Below, piece by piece: positions 1-9,274 of a stretch of 64,000 nucleotides of DNA. The stretch lies in NCBI RefSeq assembly GCF_009811755.1, contig NZ_BLIV01000003.1, positions 620,001 to 684,000 of the forward strand, written 5' to 3'. The stretch comes from Roseobacter cerasinus. Lineage in GTDB: Bacteria > Pseudomonadota > Alphaproteobacteria > Rhodobacterales > Rhodobacteraceae. The position numbers were made by a program, and so were the translations under genes. The notes below the pieces were generated by a model. That model worked only from the letters and a program-made list of their open reading frames with translations. It was not told the origin of the DNA and ran no database searches. Numbering within the stretch: the stretch's first letter is position 1; each line of letters begins with the position of its first letter.

Positions 1-2092
1 CAACCGCAAAGCCGCGGCCAGCTTCGCCCGCGCGCGCGGCTTCCACACCCGCGTTGAGCGCCAGCAGGTTGGTTTGGAACGCAATGTCGTCGATCACGGT
101 CGTAATCTTCGAAATCTCCTGCGACGACGTCTTGATGCCATCCATCGCGGCGACAGCTTTGCGCGCAATCTCGCCGCCGCTTTCCGCGTTGGTCTGCGCA
201 TCAACAGCCATGCTGGAGGCTTCATCAGCCCCTTCAGCCGCCGATTTCACCGAGCTGGTCAACTCGTCCAGAGCTGCGGCGGTTTCTTCCAGTGTCGCCG
301 CCTGCTTTTCGGTCCGCTTGGACAGATCATCTGCGGCTGATGTGATCTCGGATGTTTCGTTGTGAATCGATTCCGAATTATGCAGAACCGCGCTGACCGC
401 ATCCATCAAGGCACGGATTGCAGCATTGAAATTGGCGCGCAGCTTCTCGTAATCTTCCGGGAAACTCTCCTCGATCTCGACAGTCAGATCCCCCTCGGCC
501 AGCGACTGCAAGCCGACGGCCAGAGCACCGACCACACGATGCTGCTGCTCTGCAACGCGGGCGCGCTCTTCTTCGGCAAGCCGCATGGCCTCGGCGCTTT
601 CCGTGACGTCTGTTCCTAGGAAAATGGCCCGCTCAAGACGGCCGTCAGGTGACGGAACAGAGGCAAAGTTTCCTTCCACCACCAGGGTCTTCCCGTCTGA
701 GGCACGGGTTACGCCAAACCGGCCAAAGACGGCTTCGGCATCGGTACCGCTAGCAAAGACCCGCTGCTTGAGCGTCTCCTTGTCAATATCTCCCCCAGCA
801 CTGCCTTCAAAGACAGTGGTGAACACACGGCTCATGACCACGTCCTCTTGCTCATCCAGCAATGCAATGAGGTTGGAGTTGGCGGCAACCACGTGACCCT
901 GAGCATCAAATTCAATGCGCAGCTGTGCTTCGTCGATGTTGTCCAGCAAGGCCGCGTTGCGGGCCGCTTCGGTCGTGTCTGACCATTCAATCACGGCACC
1001 AATCATCATGCCCTTCTCATCCAGCGCGGCATTCACGTTGATGGAGATCAAGGCCTCCCCGATCTTTGCAGTATGCGAGATCGGCAAGGCATCAGACCCT
1101 TTGGTCTGGATCTCTTGAGCCTGCACACTCAACTCGCTGAAAGACGCAAGTCTTGCCCCCAGAACTTGACCGGATTGCAGATCCGGCCACGCCGCTTTCA
1201 GATCGGGCATGATCGTGTTCAGCAGCGCTTCGCAAGTTGGATTGATAAAGAGGACCTTAAGCTGTTCGTCCACCATCATCATAGGGGCCGTCGAGCCGAC
1301 AAAGGCGGCGCTTTTGAAGGCGCTTTCGCGCTCAGCCTGCTTTGCTTCGGCCAGTGCGCCGCGGAAATTGTCCAGACGCCGGGCCATCTGCCCCACTTCG
1401 TCGCCACGCCCGGTGAAGGGCACGTCAATGTCATACTTGGCGTTTTCCACCTCCCCCATCGCAACCGTCAGCCGTGTAATCGGGCGCGACATCTGGCTGC
1501 GCAGGAAAAGACCAGCCAAACCCACAGCAACGACCATGACCACCAGACCGGAGGTCAGCGATTTGGCTTGAAGAGCGTTGAGCTCTGCCAAGAGGCTTGC
1601 GTCACTCCACGTTGTCACGACAACCCCGGCAACGGCCGCCCCGTCACCAAACACAGCCGGCGCTGCAGCGGATTGCCCATCGTCGGCAAGGACGGCCTGG
1701 TTTTGCTCCAGCGCGGTCTGCGCCAGGGCCGCAGCGGCCGCTGCGTCAAAAAGCTCATTGCCCGCGGAATAGAGGATCGTACCGGTCGTGCTCATGACCA
1801 GGGCACCTGTGGCATCCGGCTCCGCAGCCTTGACGACCCCTTCGACAATCTGCTGCACCGCATTGGCATTGCCGAACTTGATCGATCCACCCATTTGCAT
1901 GGCAAGCAAACCTGTCACTTCACTTGCGCGACTGCTCAGACTGTCAGATGCCATCTGGTGCTTCATCGTATCATTCATGATGGCAATGACGGCCACAACG
2001 CTCACGATGCAGATGACGACCATCACACTGCATTTCACAAAGAGACTGTTGAACGCGCCCAACCCGCCCAGTTTGCGTTTCGCTGAAGACAT
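1..2092 (-). CDS. Methyl-accepting chemotaxis protein, C-terminus cut by window edge
   Basis: This is a chemoreceptor that signals to the CheA/CheW complex at the inner membrane. Reading leftward from the ATG at 2090-2092 the protein opens [14 protein letters not shown], then has a hydrophobic segment at about residues 17-40. A periplasmic sensor region, a second membrane segment, a HAMP-like linker and two PAS-like segments follow. The conserved signalling hairpin with [20 protein letters not shown] lies at the left edge. The frame is open to position 1, so the end of the signalling domain is missing from the window. A GGAG-type ribosome site lies just upstream of the start. The ligand cannot be told. 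The family call is firm; the boundaries of the PAS segments are approximate. Confidence 0.93.
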   Translation of the reverse strand, partial: MSSAKRKLGGLGAFNSLFVKCSVMVVICIVSVVAVIAIMNDTMKHQMASDSLSSRASEVTGLLAMQMGGSIKFGNANAVQQIVEGVVKAAEPDATGALVMSTTGTILYSAGNELFDAAAAAALAQTALEQNQAVLADDGQSAAAPAVFGDGAAVAGVVVTTWSDASLLAELNALQAKSLTSGLVVMVVAVGLAGLFLRSQMSRPITRLTVAMGEVENAKYDIDVPFTGRGDEVGQMARRLDNFRGALAEAKQAERESAFKSAAFVGSTAPMMMVDEQLKVLFINPTCEALLNTIMPDLKAAWPDLQSGQVLGARLASFSELSVQAQEIQTKGSDALPISHTAKIGEALISINVNAALDEKGMMIGAVIEWSDTTEAARNAALLDNIDEAQLRIEFDAQGHVVAANSNLIALLDEQEDVVMSRVFTTVFEGSAGGDIDKETLKQRVFASGTDAEAVFGRFGVTRASDGKTLVVEGNFASVPSPDGRLERAIFLGTDVTESAEAMRLAEEERARVAEQQHRVVGALAVGLQSLAEGDLTVEIEESFPEDYEKLRANFNAAIRALMDAVSAVLHNSESIHNETSEITSAADDLSKRTEKQAATLEETAAALDELTSSVKSAAEGADEASSMAVDAQTNAESGGEIARKAVAAMDGIKTSSQEISKITTVIDDIAFQTNLLALNAGVEAARAGEAGRGFAV

Positions 2093-2323
2093 CTTCGGCT
2101 CCTCTTGTTTGCGGTCGATCCCAACGCCGGCCTCAACAAAAGGGCGACCGGGCAGGGTGGCTGGTATTCTCCTACAAGGCAGGTCTTACGGAGCGCTTAA
2201 TGCAAACACTGGGACTTTCAGCGAATTCGTCACATCGTCCGTAGGTCTGAGACAGATCAGCTTGGGAAGACGCAATCCCGCAGCCGTAGGGGCGGCACCG
2301 CTATGGTCAACAAAGCGCAGGTG

Positions 2324-3955
2324 TCACAGAATGTGCCACGCTCCGGTGAGCAGCGCAAAGAGCGCGATCAGCCCATTTGCGGTTGCATGTGCGACGATCG
2401 CGTCTGTGACATTGCGGCTGCGCCAGACAAGGGCCGCAAACAAAGCCCCCGCGATGGCAGCCACGATCCAGCGGTCGTGCAATGCCGCAAAAGCTGCGGT
2501 TGAGACAACCAGCCCAACCCCCAGCATGATCCCCCGGCCTGATGGGGCAATACGGCTGATCAGATAGTCGCGGAAAAACAGCTCTTCGATCACTGGCACA
2601 AAAACCGTGGTGCCGACGATGCGCGCCACCAGCCACAGCGAGAAAGCCACGCCGGTCAGACTGCCGTAGGGCGCGTCGCCCGTGTTCGGGCCGGACAGGA
2701 TCCACAGCACGGCGATCCCCAAACCTACAGCAACCGACAGCAGATCAAGCCGCCAGGCGAGATTGCGCAAGGCAGGCCACACCAGGGCCAGTGCTGCCCC
2801 CATGGCCATCGCCCGCCAGACGTAGAGCTCTCCGGGCGACTGAGACCAGGTGCTGGCCAGCAAGGCCGACGCCATGAAGACGATGAACGGCAGGATCCGC
2901 ACCACAGCCGGATCGTTCAGGAACGGCGGCAAGGTCAGCGCCCGCTCGGTCCCGGTGTCGCGGCGCAGCCAGGGCACAGCGCGAGACGCCATGATCAAGA
3001 GGAGCGAGAGGACCGTAAAGGACAGCCACCCGGCATGGCTGTGAAAAGCGCCAATCGCCAAGTCAGGTTGGCCTTCGAAGCCGATGACAAGCAGCAGCGA
3101 AATGCGAAAGACGTTGAAAACCCAGCTGAGCAGCAGGCCCAGAGGAAACAGAATGAGCGCGTGGGGAAACCGCAGATCCTTGCGGAAAAGCCCCATGTAA
3201 AGTGCAAGGAACACGGTGATCAGCATGAAGCCTTCCACGCCAGAGCACTGCGGCCCGACGGCGACGGCAAACGCATCCGTGCCGATGATCTTTTCCGCTG
3301 GCAGCGCGGAGACGACATATCCCAGAAGGCCCAGCACCCAGAGCGTGGCAAAGAAAGTGATGTCGGTGATCGCGTCGATGCCCCAGAGCGGCTGCAGCTG
3401 ATCGGACAGCTCGGGCAATGTGACGCCGATGGCCAGAAGTATCGTCAAGGCCCCCGCATTCTCCGAGAGCAGCCTGCGCCATGCGGACCAGGGTGCCACA
3501 AACAAGGCCGCGCCCGCTGCAGCGATCAGACCGCCCAAAGACCAGGAGAGCGCAGCCGCCGTCACCACGCCAGGCGCGCTGTCATCACTCAACCCGAACC
3601 ATGGCGCGAGAATGAGGGCAAATCCAGCCAGATTGAGGACAAGCCCCGTGCCCACTGCCCCTGGCTTGGCCAGAAGCGACGCAACATGGCCGCGCCGCGC
3701 GACCACGAAGATGGCCAGGACGGCCAGAACAGCCAGCACCCGCGGCACAATGCGACCAGCAAGCGCGCAGAACCACACCGGCGCAACGGCCCGGCAGGTA
3801 AACTCGAACCCGTGTTGATAGAGCAGTGAGATCGCCAGAAGCTCGGCCGCAAGCACCAGCGCCAAAAGACCCAGCACGCTGACCCGGCCAGCAGAATTTA
3901 CGGAAATGATAAGCTGTCTCACTGGCCTCTCCTTTACATCAGAGATCCGCTGCAC
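2324..3955 (-). CDS. xrtE: Exosortase E fused to a CPBP-type protease (VPEID-CTERM system)
   Basis: This is a polytopic membrane transpeptidase predicted to cut and sort proteins that carry a C-terminal VPEID-type signal. The 543-residue protein has about a dozen hydrophobic segments. The N-terminal half holds the exosortase residues: Cys237 in GPQCSG, Arg284 in FNVFRIS and His305/His307 in FHSHAGW. The C-terminal half is a CPBP (CAAX-like) intramembrane protease with EE at 457-458 in PVIEELFFRDYL, His493 in LHDRW and His523/Asn527 in AHATANG. This two-part architecture is the known exosortase E/protease family. Its likely substrate lies immediately upstream at 4053-4244. The first in-frame ATG was taken as start; a shorter N-terminus is possible. 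Confidence 0.92.
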   Translation of the reverse strand: MQRISDVKERPVRQLIISVNSAGRVSVLGLLALVLAAELLAISLLYQHGFEFTCRAVAPVWFCALAGRIVPRVLAVLAVLAIFVVARRGHVASLLAKPGAVGTGLVLNLAGFALILAPWFGLSDDSAPGVVTAAALSWSLGGLIAAAGAALFVAPWSAWRRLLSENAGALTILLAIGVTLPELSDQLQPLWGIDAITDITFFATLWVLGLLGYVVSALPAEKIIGTDAFAVAVGPQCSGVEGFMLITVFLALYMGLFRKDLRFPHALILFPLGLLLSWVFNVFRISLLLVIGFEGQPDLAIGAFHSHAGWLSFTVLSLLLIMASRAVPWLRRDTGTERALTLPPFLNDPAVVRILPFIVFMASALLASTWSQSPGELYVWRAMAMGAALALVWPALRNLAWRLDLLSVAVGLGIAVLWILSGPNTGDAPYGSLTGVAFSLWLVARIVGTTVFVPVIEELFFRDYLISRIAPSGRGIMLGVGLVVSTAAFAALHDRWIVAAIAGALFAALVWRSRNVTDAIVAHATANGLIALFALLTGAWHIL

Positions 3956-4007
3956 GGGCTGGAGCGCACCTTTGCGCAGCGTCAGAACTCAATCGTTACA
4001 TACAGGT

Positions 4008-4035
4008 AAGCGGCCCCACCGAAGCGGGACCGCTT
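4008..4035. terminator. GC-rich hairpin between the VPEID gene and the exosortase gene
   Basis: Arms AAGCGGCCC (4008-4016) and GGGACCGCTT (4026-4035) pair with one bulged base around a 9-nt loop. TTGTCTTTT follows on the plus strand. It sits in the 97-bp gap between two leftward genes. The T-rich tail is on the wrong side for a classical leftward terminator, so it may instead be an attenuator or mRNA-stabilising 3' structure that uncouples the abundant small target from the enzyme. Inference only. Confidence 0.35.
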
Positions 4036-4052
4036 TGTCTTTTAATGGATGG

Positions 4053-4244
4053 TTACGCAGACTTGCGACGGCGCTCCCAGGCCAGCAGAACAACCGCAGC
4101 CACAACAGCCAGAGCTGCTGTGCCTTCAAGTGCGCTGATTTCAGGCACTTGCGGTGTTCCGCCGGGAATGACGGTGATGGCAAAAGATGCAGGAGCTGTT
4201 GCTACAAGAGCGACTGCAGAAGCCAGAACCTTTTTCATGTCCAT
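4053..4244 (-). CDS. Minimal VPEID-type CTERM protein (63 aa)
   Basis: This is a very small exported protein, and the likely substrate of the adjacent exosortase E. Residues 1-22 form a signal peptide (MDMKKVLASAVALVATAPAS, then FA). About ten residues of mature sequence follow, then the sorting signal: VPEIS at about 34-38, a hydrophobic helix (TAALAVVAAVVLLAW) and the basic tail ERRRKSA. The tripartite signal matches the VPEID-CTERM class, with Ser in place of the final Asp. So little mature sequence remains after removal of both ends that it may act as a precursor or regulator rather than a structural protein. An AAGGAAA ribosome site precedes the ATG. Confidence 0.85.
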   Translation of the reverse strand: MDMKKVLASAVALVATAPASFAITVIPGGTPQVPEISALEGTAALAVVAAVVLLAWERRRKSA

Positions 4245-4382
4245 TTTCCTTCAAAGTTATTGCAATAATCATTGCAGTTTATCACGGGTTCTTCCGCGAT
4301 TTCGAGCGTGCCGGTCTCCCGGCCCACGTTGATTTTGAGACCAGGCCAAGTTTTGGGCCTGCCCTCCTGTTTTAACCTGCGA

Positions 4383-7166
4383 TCAGCAGATGCATTCGTA
4401 CTCGACGCCGAAGATGAACGGCTGATCTTGGCCGTCGGGCGATGTCGGATCGATGATCAGGCCGAAGATGTCGCCATCCTGAGCGACGAAGCCATCCCCT
4501 TGTGCCAAGGCAATCTGGACGATTTCATTGATGTTCTCGACCGTACCGATTTCCAGACCATCGCGAACACCGTTGTTGTTGTCCGTGACCTCCTGGAACG
4601 GGAACTCGTTGATCACGAAGGTGTCGCCGTTCATCAGAGTCCAGATGGCTTCCTGCACCTCGAAGTCAGTGTAGGTCTTGCCGTTGCCATCGCCATTGTC
4701 GACTTGAGTCTGATCGTTGTTCAGCAACCAGTTGACCGAGTCGATGTTGTCGGCATTCAGGCCCGCGCTGCCCACGGCGGCAGCATTTGCCTCGGTGGCG
4801 AGCAAGACGTTCCCGGTGCTCGGCACGAAAGCTTCCAGCGTCTGGATCGCGTCCATACAGTACGCCATCGTGTAGGAGCCCGTCGGCAGAGCCGAGTTCG
4901 AAGACGCTGTGATTTCCAGCGTGTAGGCCTCGACAAACTCACCGAGGTTTGCCCCTTGCAGCACCGTGTAGTTGACGGTCGTGCCGTCGATCAGCGCACC
5001 GATCGTCTCTTCCGAGGCATAGCCCTTGAACGTCACATCAACGTTCGCCGTGTCAATTGCACCGTCGCTGTCTTCGACCTTGAACTCGAAGGAGGCTGTC
5101 GCTGAGTCGCCAAACCCCAGCGAGGAGAACGCATCCAAACCGTCGAAGACAAATGCGTCTTCATTCCGTGTCACCGACAGGCCGGAAAAGTCAAAAGTGC
5201 CGCCGCCATCAATGTTGGCTGTACCGTCGAGCAGAATGGTCTCGCCATCGTCAATGTTCAGGCCACCCAACATGGTGATCGATACCGACGCACTGTCTGT
5301 GTCCGAGAAGTTGTCGGACAAATCGACGATGATCTGCTCGTCGGCACAGCCCATACCCGCATCATCCGTGGCGACCGGGTCAACGTTGGGGACAATCACG
5401 CCGGCGTCGTTGTCGGGCGTATTCTCACCCGCCACAACGACGATGTCGTTGATGACAGACATGCCGTCACCAATATCACGAGCGTCGCTGTCGATGTCGT
5501 CGGAGACATCATCGTCCACGTTCCGAGCGGTCAGTTGCTTGCCAGATACGGTATCGGTGAATTTAACACCATATGTGCCTGCTTGGAGGCCGGTAAAGGA
5601 ATAGTTGCCTTCTGAATCGGTTGTCGTCGTGATACCGGTGCCATTCCCGGCAGCGTCCAGCAATTCGACCTCAACGCCCTGCACACCGTTGCCAGCTCCG
5701 TCATTGTCCAGGCCATCGCGATCATCATCGCAGAAGTAGCGACCAGACAGCGATCCGGGCGGTTGTTGTGCCTCACCGGGAACAAAGCACAGATCGTCAA
5801 TCGCACCCGACCCATCGAGTTCCACATCCATGCGGACCACATTTTCCACATCCATAACAACCTGCCCCACGCCGCCATTGACAAGGTTCGGGATGTCGAA
5901 GGTCTGGGTTGTGCCATTCACAAGGGTCAACGTGATGGTACCGCCCTCTTCGGTATCGACCACCTTCAGGTCAAACACCCATGCCGGGGCGTCAAACTCA
6001 AAGGTCAGCTTGCCGCCCACCACGTCATCGGGGTCGCTCTGGTCACCATCTTCAGAAACGATCAGCACGTTGCCCAGCTGCGCCACCTGTGTTTCCAGGT
6101 CACCGTCACCACCGGTCGGGTTCTGGCTGTCGAAGATCATCGCATCGCCCGAGCCACCCATGGCGGAGATGGTCACGCCATCAATCTGAGCACCCAGGAT
6201 GTCACCGGCTGCGAACCCTTCGAAGTCCAGCTTGACGGCACCGGGTGCGTCGCATTCCTCGAACTTGACCTGCTCGAACTTGAGCGCGTCGATCCGCACG
6301 AATTCATTGCCGTCGCGCCAGGCGCGGATCTCGACGTCATCGCCTTCCGCGATCTCAAGACCCTGCAGCGTGACTTCGGAGAACCCATCGTTGTCGCCCC
6401 CCCAACCGTCAACACCGCTGTCGAGGATGACGGTCTGCTGGAACTCGCCGTTCACAAAGACCATCAGCTTGGAGTTGCCGTCGCATTCGTCCTGCACACA
6501 GATGGTCAGGTTATAAACACCGTCCTCGCCACCAAAATCGGTGGAAATCTTGCCGTCGCGACCGGAAATCTTGGCCAACTCGCCACCGGACGCCATGTCG
6601 CCTTCGACCACGTGAAAGCCGTGCAGATCCAGGCTCTCCGCCTCGACGGTGTAGGTGCAGGTGTCAGGATCCAGATCCCACTGCGGGGGGGCTGGCGGCT
6701 CGGGCGGTGTCGCACCCAAATGCTCGTATTTGATGCCGTGCCCGGTCACGTTGCAGCACCCCACAACGGTCAGGCTGACCCCGGCGGGCGGAACATCCCC
6801 GACAAAGGTGAAGTAGTCATCGCCAGCACCGGCGGCATTGTGGCCACCAATTTCGACCTCAGCCATCGTGTAGATCTTGCCGTCCGATCCTTTCACATAC
6901 CAGGCTTTTTCGATGAACATCTTGCGATGACCACCGGTCGCCACGCCGTCAATGAACGCGTTCTGGCCATATTGGTCATTCGAAATGTCACGGCTGTCGC
7001 CACGCCAGTTGTCGCCGCTCAGACGTGAGTCGTTATCGCGGACAGTCACATTCACTGTGGCCTCGCCCGGCATCACGAACTTGTCGCCATGATTGATGTT
7101 CCAGTCCCCGTTTTTAAGCAGGTCAGCTTCGCGAAACGCGGTGAAATTATAGTTCTGGTAAGTCAT
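4383..7166 (-). CDS. Large secreted multidomain protein with SdrD-B repeat and C-terminal thioester-like domain
   Basis: This is a 927-residue, very acidic, probably extracellular protein with no classical signal peptide, which suggests type I-like export. Visible segments: residues 1-150, a beta-rich N-terminal domain; 170-300, a CBM35/CBM60-like carbohydrate-binding module starting TVEAESLDLHGF; 310-462, a domain seen in many secreted proteins (DFEGFAAGDILG); 470-600, an SdrD B-like domain starting GSLSGRYFCDDDRDG; 600-715, a cadherin/Ig-like segment; and 715-927, a domain with Cys770 in MAYCMDA and Gln838 in VQEAIW. The last pair fits the [YFL]C and hydrophobic-Q-x-x-hydrophobic-W motifs of thioester adhesin domains. 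It is transcribed toward the VPEID/exosortase pair but carries no CTERM signal. The domain calls are inferred from motifs. Confidence 0.85.
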   Translation of the reverse strand: MTYQNYNFTAFREADLLKNGDWNINHGDKFVMPGEATVNVTVRDNDSRLSGDNWRGDSRDISNDQYGQNAFIDGVATGGHRKMFIEKAWYVKGSDGKIYTMAEVEIGGHNAAGAGDDYFTFVGDVPPAGVSLTVVGCCNVTGHGIKYEHLGATPPEPPAPPQWDLDPDTCTYTVEAESLDLHGFHVVEGDMASGGELAKISGRDGKISTDFGGEDGVYNLTICVQDECDGNSKLMVFVNGEFQQTVILDSGVDGWGGDNDGFSEVTLQGLEIAEGDDVEIRAWRDGNEFVRIDALKFEQVKFEECDAPGAVKLDFEGFAAGDILGAQIDGVTISAMGGSGDAMIFDSQNPTGGDGDLETQVAQLGNVLIVSEDGDQSDPDDVVGGKLTFEFDAPAWVFDLKVVDTEEGGTITLTLVNGTTQTFDIPNLVNGGVGQVVMDVENVVRMDVELDGSGAIDDLCFVPGEAQQPPGSLSGRYFCDDDRDGLDNDGAGNGVQGVEVELLDAAGNGTGITTTTDSEGNYSFTGLQAGTYGVKFTDTVSGKQLTARNVDDDVSDDIDSDARDIGDGMSVINDIVVVAGENTPDNDAGVIVPNVDPVATDDAGMGCADEQIIVDLSDNFSDTDSASVSITMLGGLNIDDGETILLDGTANIDGGGTFDFSGLSVTRNEDAFVFDGLDAFSSLGFGDSATASFEFKVEDSDGAIDTANVDVTFKGYASEETIGALIDGTTVNYTVLQGANLGEFVEAYTLEITASSNSALPTGSYTMAYCMDAIQTLEAFVPSTGNVLLATEANAAAVGSAGLNADNIDSVNWLLNNDQTQVDNGDGNGKTYTDFEVQEAIWTLMNGDTFVINEFPFQEVTDNNNGVRDGLEIGTVENINEIVQIALAQGDGFVAQDGDIFGLIIDPTSPDGQDQPFIFGVEYECIC

Positions 7167-7753
7167 CCGTATGTCCCAACTTGATACAGGTCATGCAGGA
7201 TGAGCTTTTGAGCAAAGGCAGGATGGTACCTCCCTTAAGCGCGCTCGCCACTCAACGTGGTAAAACCGCCTTAAACGCCTGACTTTCGGTAGAGAATACA
7301 AGGGCTTATGTGCCCCTCTGTTGTGTCAAAAACTAACACGCGCAGCTCAATTGCCACGACACTCGTCCCGAAACTCCTACGACGCCCCCAAACCGGTCTC
7401 TCCGCGTCCCCCGCATTGGCCTCCGTTTTATGGTCGCAACCTTACAGCTAAAATCCGCTCAAATGGTAACAAAAATTTAATTAACTTGTGATTACGGTTA
7501 AAAAAGGCACGGTTTCCTGAAAAAATCTCGTCATGGTGGTTGGTGCATCGCCAACTCAACCTCAGATTTTGCGCGAATCTCCCGACGACTCAGGTGCCGC
7601 GTGCTGAGAACCGGCTCAAACCCCCAAAGATGTGATCCCGATGTGAGTCACAAGCGTGATTGGTTTGCGGGTTGAGATCAAACCTTACGTGCGGAAATGG
7701 ACAGGCCGTGGTCTTTTCCACATTGACGCCTCCCGGCCGATCCAGTCTAGATA
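7167..7753. other. Non-coding divergent promoter region
   Basis: No convincing gene is seen. The stretch separates the leftward 927-residue gene from the rightward cobalamin-transport operon and must hold both promoters. Around 7470-7530 it is strongly AT-rich (for example TTTAATTAACTTG), unlike the GC-rich surroundings, which suits a promoter or nucleoid-protein binding region. No clear operator palindrome was recognised. Confidence 0.6.
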
Positions 7754-7950
7754 ATGGTGATGGTTCTCGACCGCCCCAAGGCGAATGAGATGAAAAGGGA
7801 ACACGGTGCGGCTGGACTACTCGACGCCAAATCCGTGACTGCCCCCGCAACTGTAAGTGGTGAGCAACCCCGATATGGACCACTGGACGCGACGTCCGGG
7901 AAGGTTCGGGAACGCGACGACCCACAAGTCAGGAGACCTGCCATCACCGG
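7754..7950 (+). promoter_or_regulatory. Cobalamin riboswitch
   Basis: This RNA element binds adenosylcobalamin and normally lowers expression of the downstream uptake genes when B12 is plentiful. The diagnostic blocks are present in order: AAAAGGGAACACGGTG, then CCGTGACTGCCCCCGCAAC followed by TGTAAG, then AAGTCAGGAGACCTGCC. It lies about 130 nt before the first gene of a B12-type ABC operon, exactly where such a switch is expected. The 5' boundary is approximate. Confidence 0.95.
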
Positions 7951-8058
7951 CGCCTATCAGTCGTCGGCATTTCAACGCGATGCAGGCGGGGTGCCTGGTC
8001 AGGAGCATATGATGGCAAAGCGGTTCCAACCGCCAAAATCCTGTTCTGCCTGCCACGC

Positions 8059-8077
8059 CCGCCTGTTTGGCGGAGGG
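8059..8077 (+). promoter_or_regulatory. Hairpin overlapping the ribosome binding site of the B12 operon
   Basis: CCGCC (8059-8063) pairs with GGCGG (8069-8073) around the loop TGTTT. The right arm contains the first bases of the GGAGGG ribosome site (8072-8077), four bases before the ATG at 8082. This could be the expression platform of the riboswitch upstream, hiding the ribosome site in the ligand-bound state. The structure is read from sequence; its role is inferred. Confidence 0.5.
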
Positions 8078-8081
8078 CCTT

Positions 8082-8477
8082 ATGGAACATCGCATAACGA
8101 TCTGCACATCCTGCCGACACAAGGGCACCACATGTCGGCCCGGATATGAACTGATCGAACGTCTGCGCCAGGCCATCGCCCTGGCCGGGGAGGCAGTTTC
8201 CGACACGTTCGAAATCTCCGGCGTTGCCTGCATGGCGGGCTGTGATCGTCCCTGCACCGTGGCCTATCACGGCACACAGAAGGCGACTTATCTCTTCGGA
8301 GACATCGATCCGAACACGGACATCAACGATCTTGTGGCTTTCGCCGAGCAATACGCCGATCTGCAAGACGGGTGGTGTTCCTCTGTGGACCGGCCCGGTA
8401 AGCTGCGCCAGACCACCCTCGCCCGCGTGCCCGCCGCGATCGTTGCGATCGAAGCCAGCAAGGCCAGGGCGTCGTGA
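8082..8477 (+). CDS. DUF1636 cysteine-rich protein, [2Fe-2S] ferredoxin-like
   Basis: A 131-residue cytoplasmic protein with cysteines at 8, 11, 18, 50, 54 and 58 (ICTSCRHKG and VACMAGCDRPC). The spacing recalls thioredoxin-fold [2Fe-2S] ferredoxins and DUF1636 metal-binding proteins. The ATG at 8082 was preferred to an upstream TTG because it has GGAGGG four bases before it. It is the first gene behind the cobalamin riboswitch and its stop overlaps the GTG start of the ABC ATPase, so it is translated with the importer. A role in reducing or handling cobalamin is plausible from context but unproven. Confidence 0.88.
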   Translation: MEHRITICTSCRHKGTTCRPGYELIERLRQAIALAGEAVSDTFEISGVACMAGCDRPCTVAYHGTQKATYLFGDIDPNTDINDLVAFAEQYADLQDGWCSSVDRPGKLRQTTLARVPAAIVAIEASKARAS

Positions 8478-9274
8478 CCGCCGCACATCTCTGCGTGCAA
8501 GACCTTTCCTGGTCGCCCAGGCGCGGATCAACCCCGCTGCTGCACCCAACCAGCTTTGATCTGGATCCGGGGCGCGTGCTGGGCATCGTCGGGCCGAACG
8601 GGGCCGGAAAGACCACGTTGCTACGGCTGCTCTACCGGTTTCACCGCCCCGTAGCCGGCAAGGTCCGCATCGATGGTGAGGACATCTGGACCCTGTCAGC
8701 ACGCGCCGTGGCACAACGGGTCGCCGCCGTTCTGCAGGAGCAACCAAGCGATTTTGCCCTGACCGTAACAGAGATCGTAACCCTGGGGCGCACACCGCAT
8801 CGGCGTGGCTTTGCCGGGACGGCGGGCGCGCAGGATCAAGCCATCATCGACAGCGCATTGGAGCGGCTGGAGCTGCAAGGACTGGCCCATCGCCATCTCG
8901 ATACACTCTCCGGTGGCGAACGTCAGAGGGTCATGGTCGCCCGCGCGGTGGCACAGCAACCACGCCTTCTGATCCTTGATGAGCCGACCAACCATCTTGA
9001 TATCCGCCATCAACTCGAAGTGCTGGACCTGATCCGCAGCCTGCCCTTGACGATCGTCACTTCTCTGCACGATCTGAACCTGGCCGCGAGCGTGTGCGAC
9101 GACCTGCTGCTTCTGCGCGAGGGGCATACCGTGGGCTTCGGGCCACCACGCCACGTGTTGTCGGAGGAAGCGGTGGCGCAGGCCTTCCGGGTGACCACGC
9201 GGCGCGAACAGCTGTCGCAGAGCGGAGCGGAGCATCTCACATTCCACCTTAAAACCAAAGGACACCTTCGATGA
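8474..9274 (+). CDS. ABC transporter ATP-binding protein, cobalamin/iron-siderophore type
   Basis: This is the energy-coupling subunit of a BtuCD/FecCDE-class importer. The 266 residues carry Walker A GPNGAGKTT at 40-48, signature LSGGE at 145-149 and Walker B LLILDEPTNHLD from 165. It starts at GTG 8474, overlapping the preceding stop codon, and its end overlaps the next gene by four bases, showing tight operon structure. The riboswitch upstream argues for cobalamin (BtuD role) rather than a ferric siderophore as substrate, although the sequence family alone cannot separate the two. Confidence 0.94.
   Translation: MTAAHLCVQDLSWSPRRGSTPLLHPTSFDLDPGRVLGIVGPNGAGKTTLLRLLYRFHRPVAGKVRIDGEDIWTLSARAVAQRVAAVLQEQPSDFALTVTEIVTLGRTPHRRGFAGTAGAQDQAIIDSALERLELQGLAHRHLDTLSGGERQRVMVARAVAQQPRLLILDEPTNHLDIRHQLEVLDLIRSLPLTIVTSLHDLNLAASVCDDLLLLREGHTVGFGPPRHVLSEEAVAQAFRVTTRREQLSQSGAEHLTFHLKTKGHLR

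Noticed and set aside
1073-2086. A 337-residue plus-strand reading frame
   Set aside because: It lies opposite the chemoreceptor gene, whose minus-strand frame encodes clear membrane, PAS and signalling motifs. The plus-strand product is His/Arg-rich with no family features.
5763-7028. A 421-residue plus-strand reading frame
   Set aside because: Antisense to the 927-residue secreted protein, whose domains are recognisable on the minus strand.
7470-7530. CtrA-type TTAA-N7-TTAA site in the AT-rich promoter region
   Set aside because: TTAA words are present, but the spacing between them is not seven bases.
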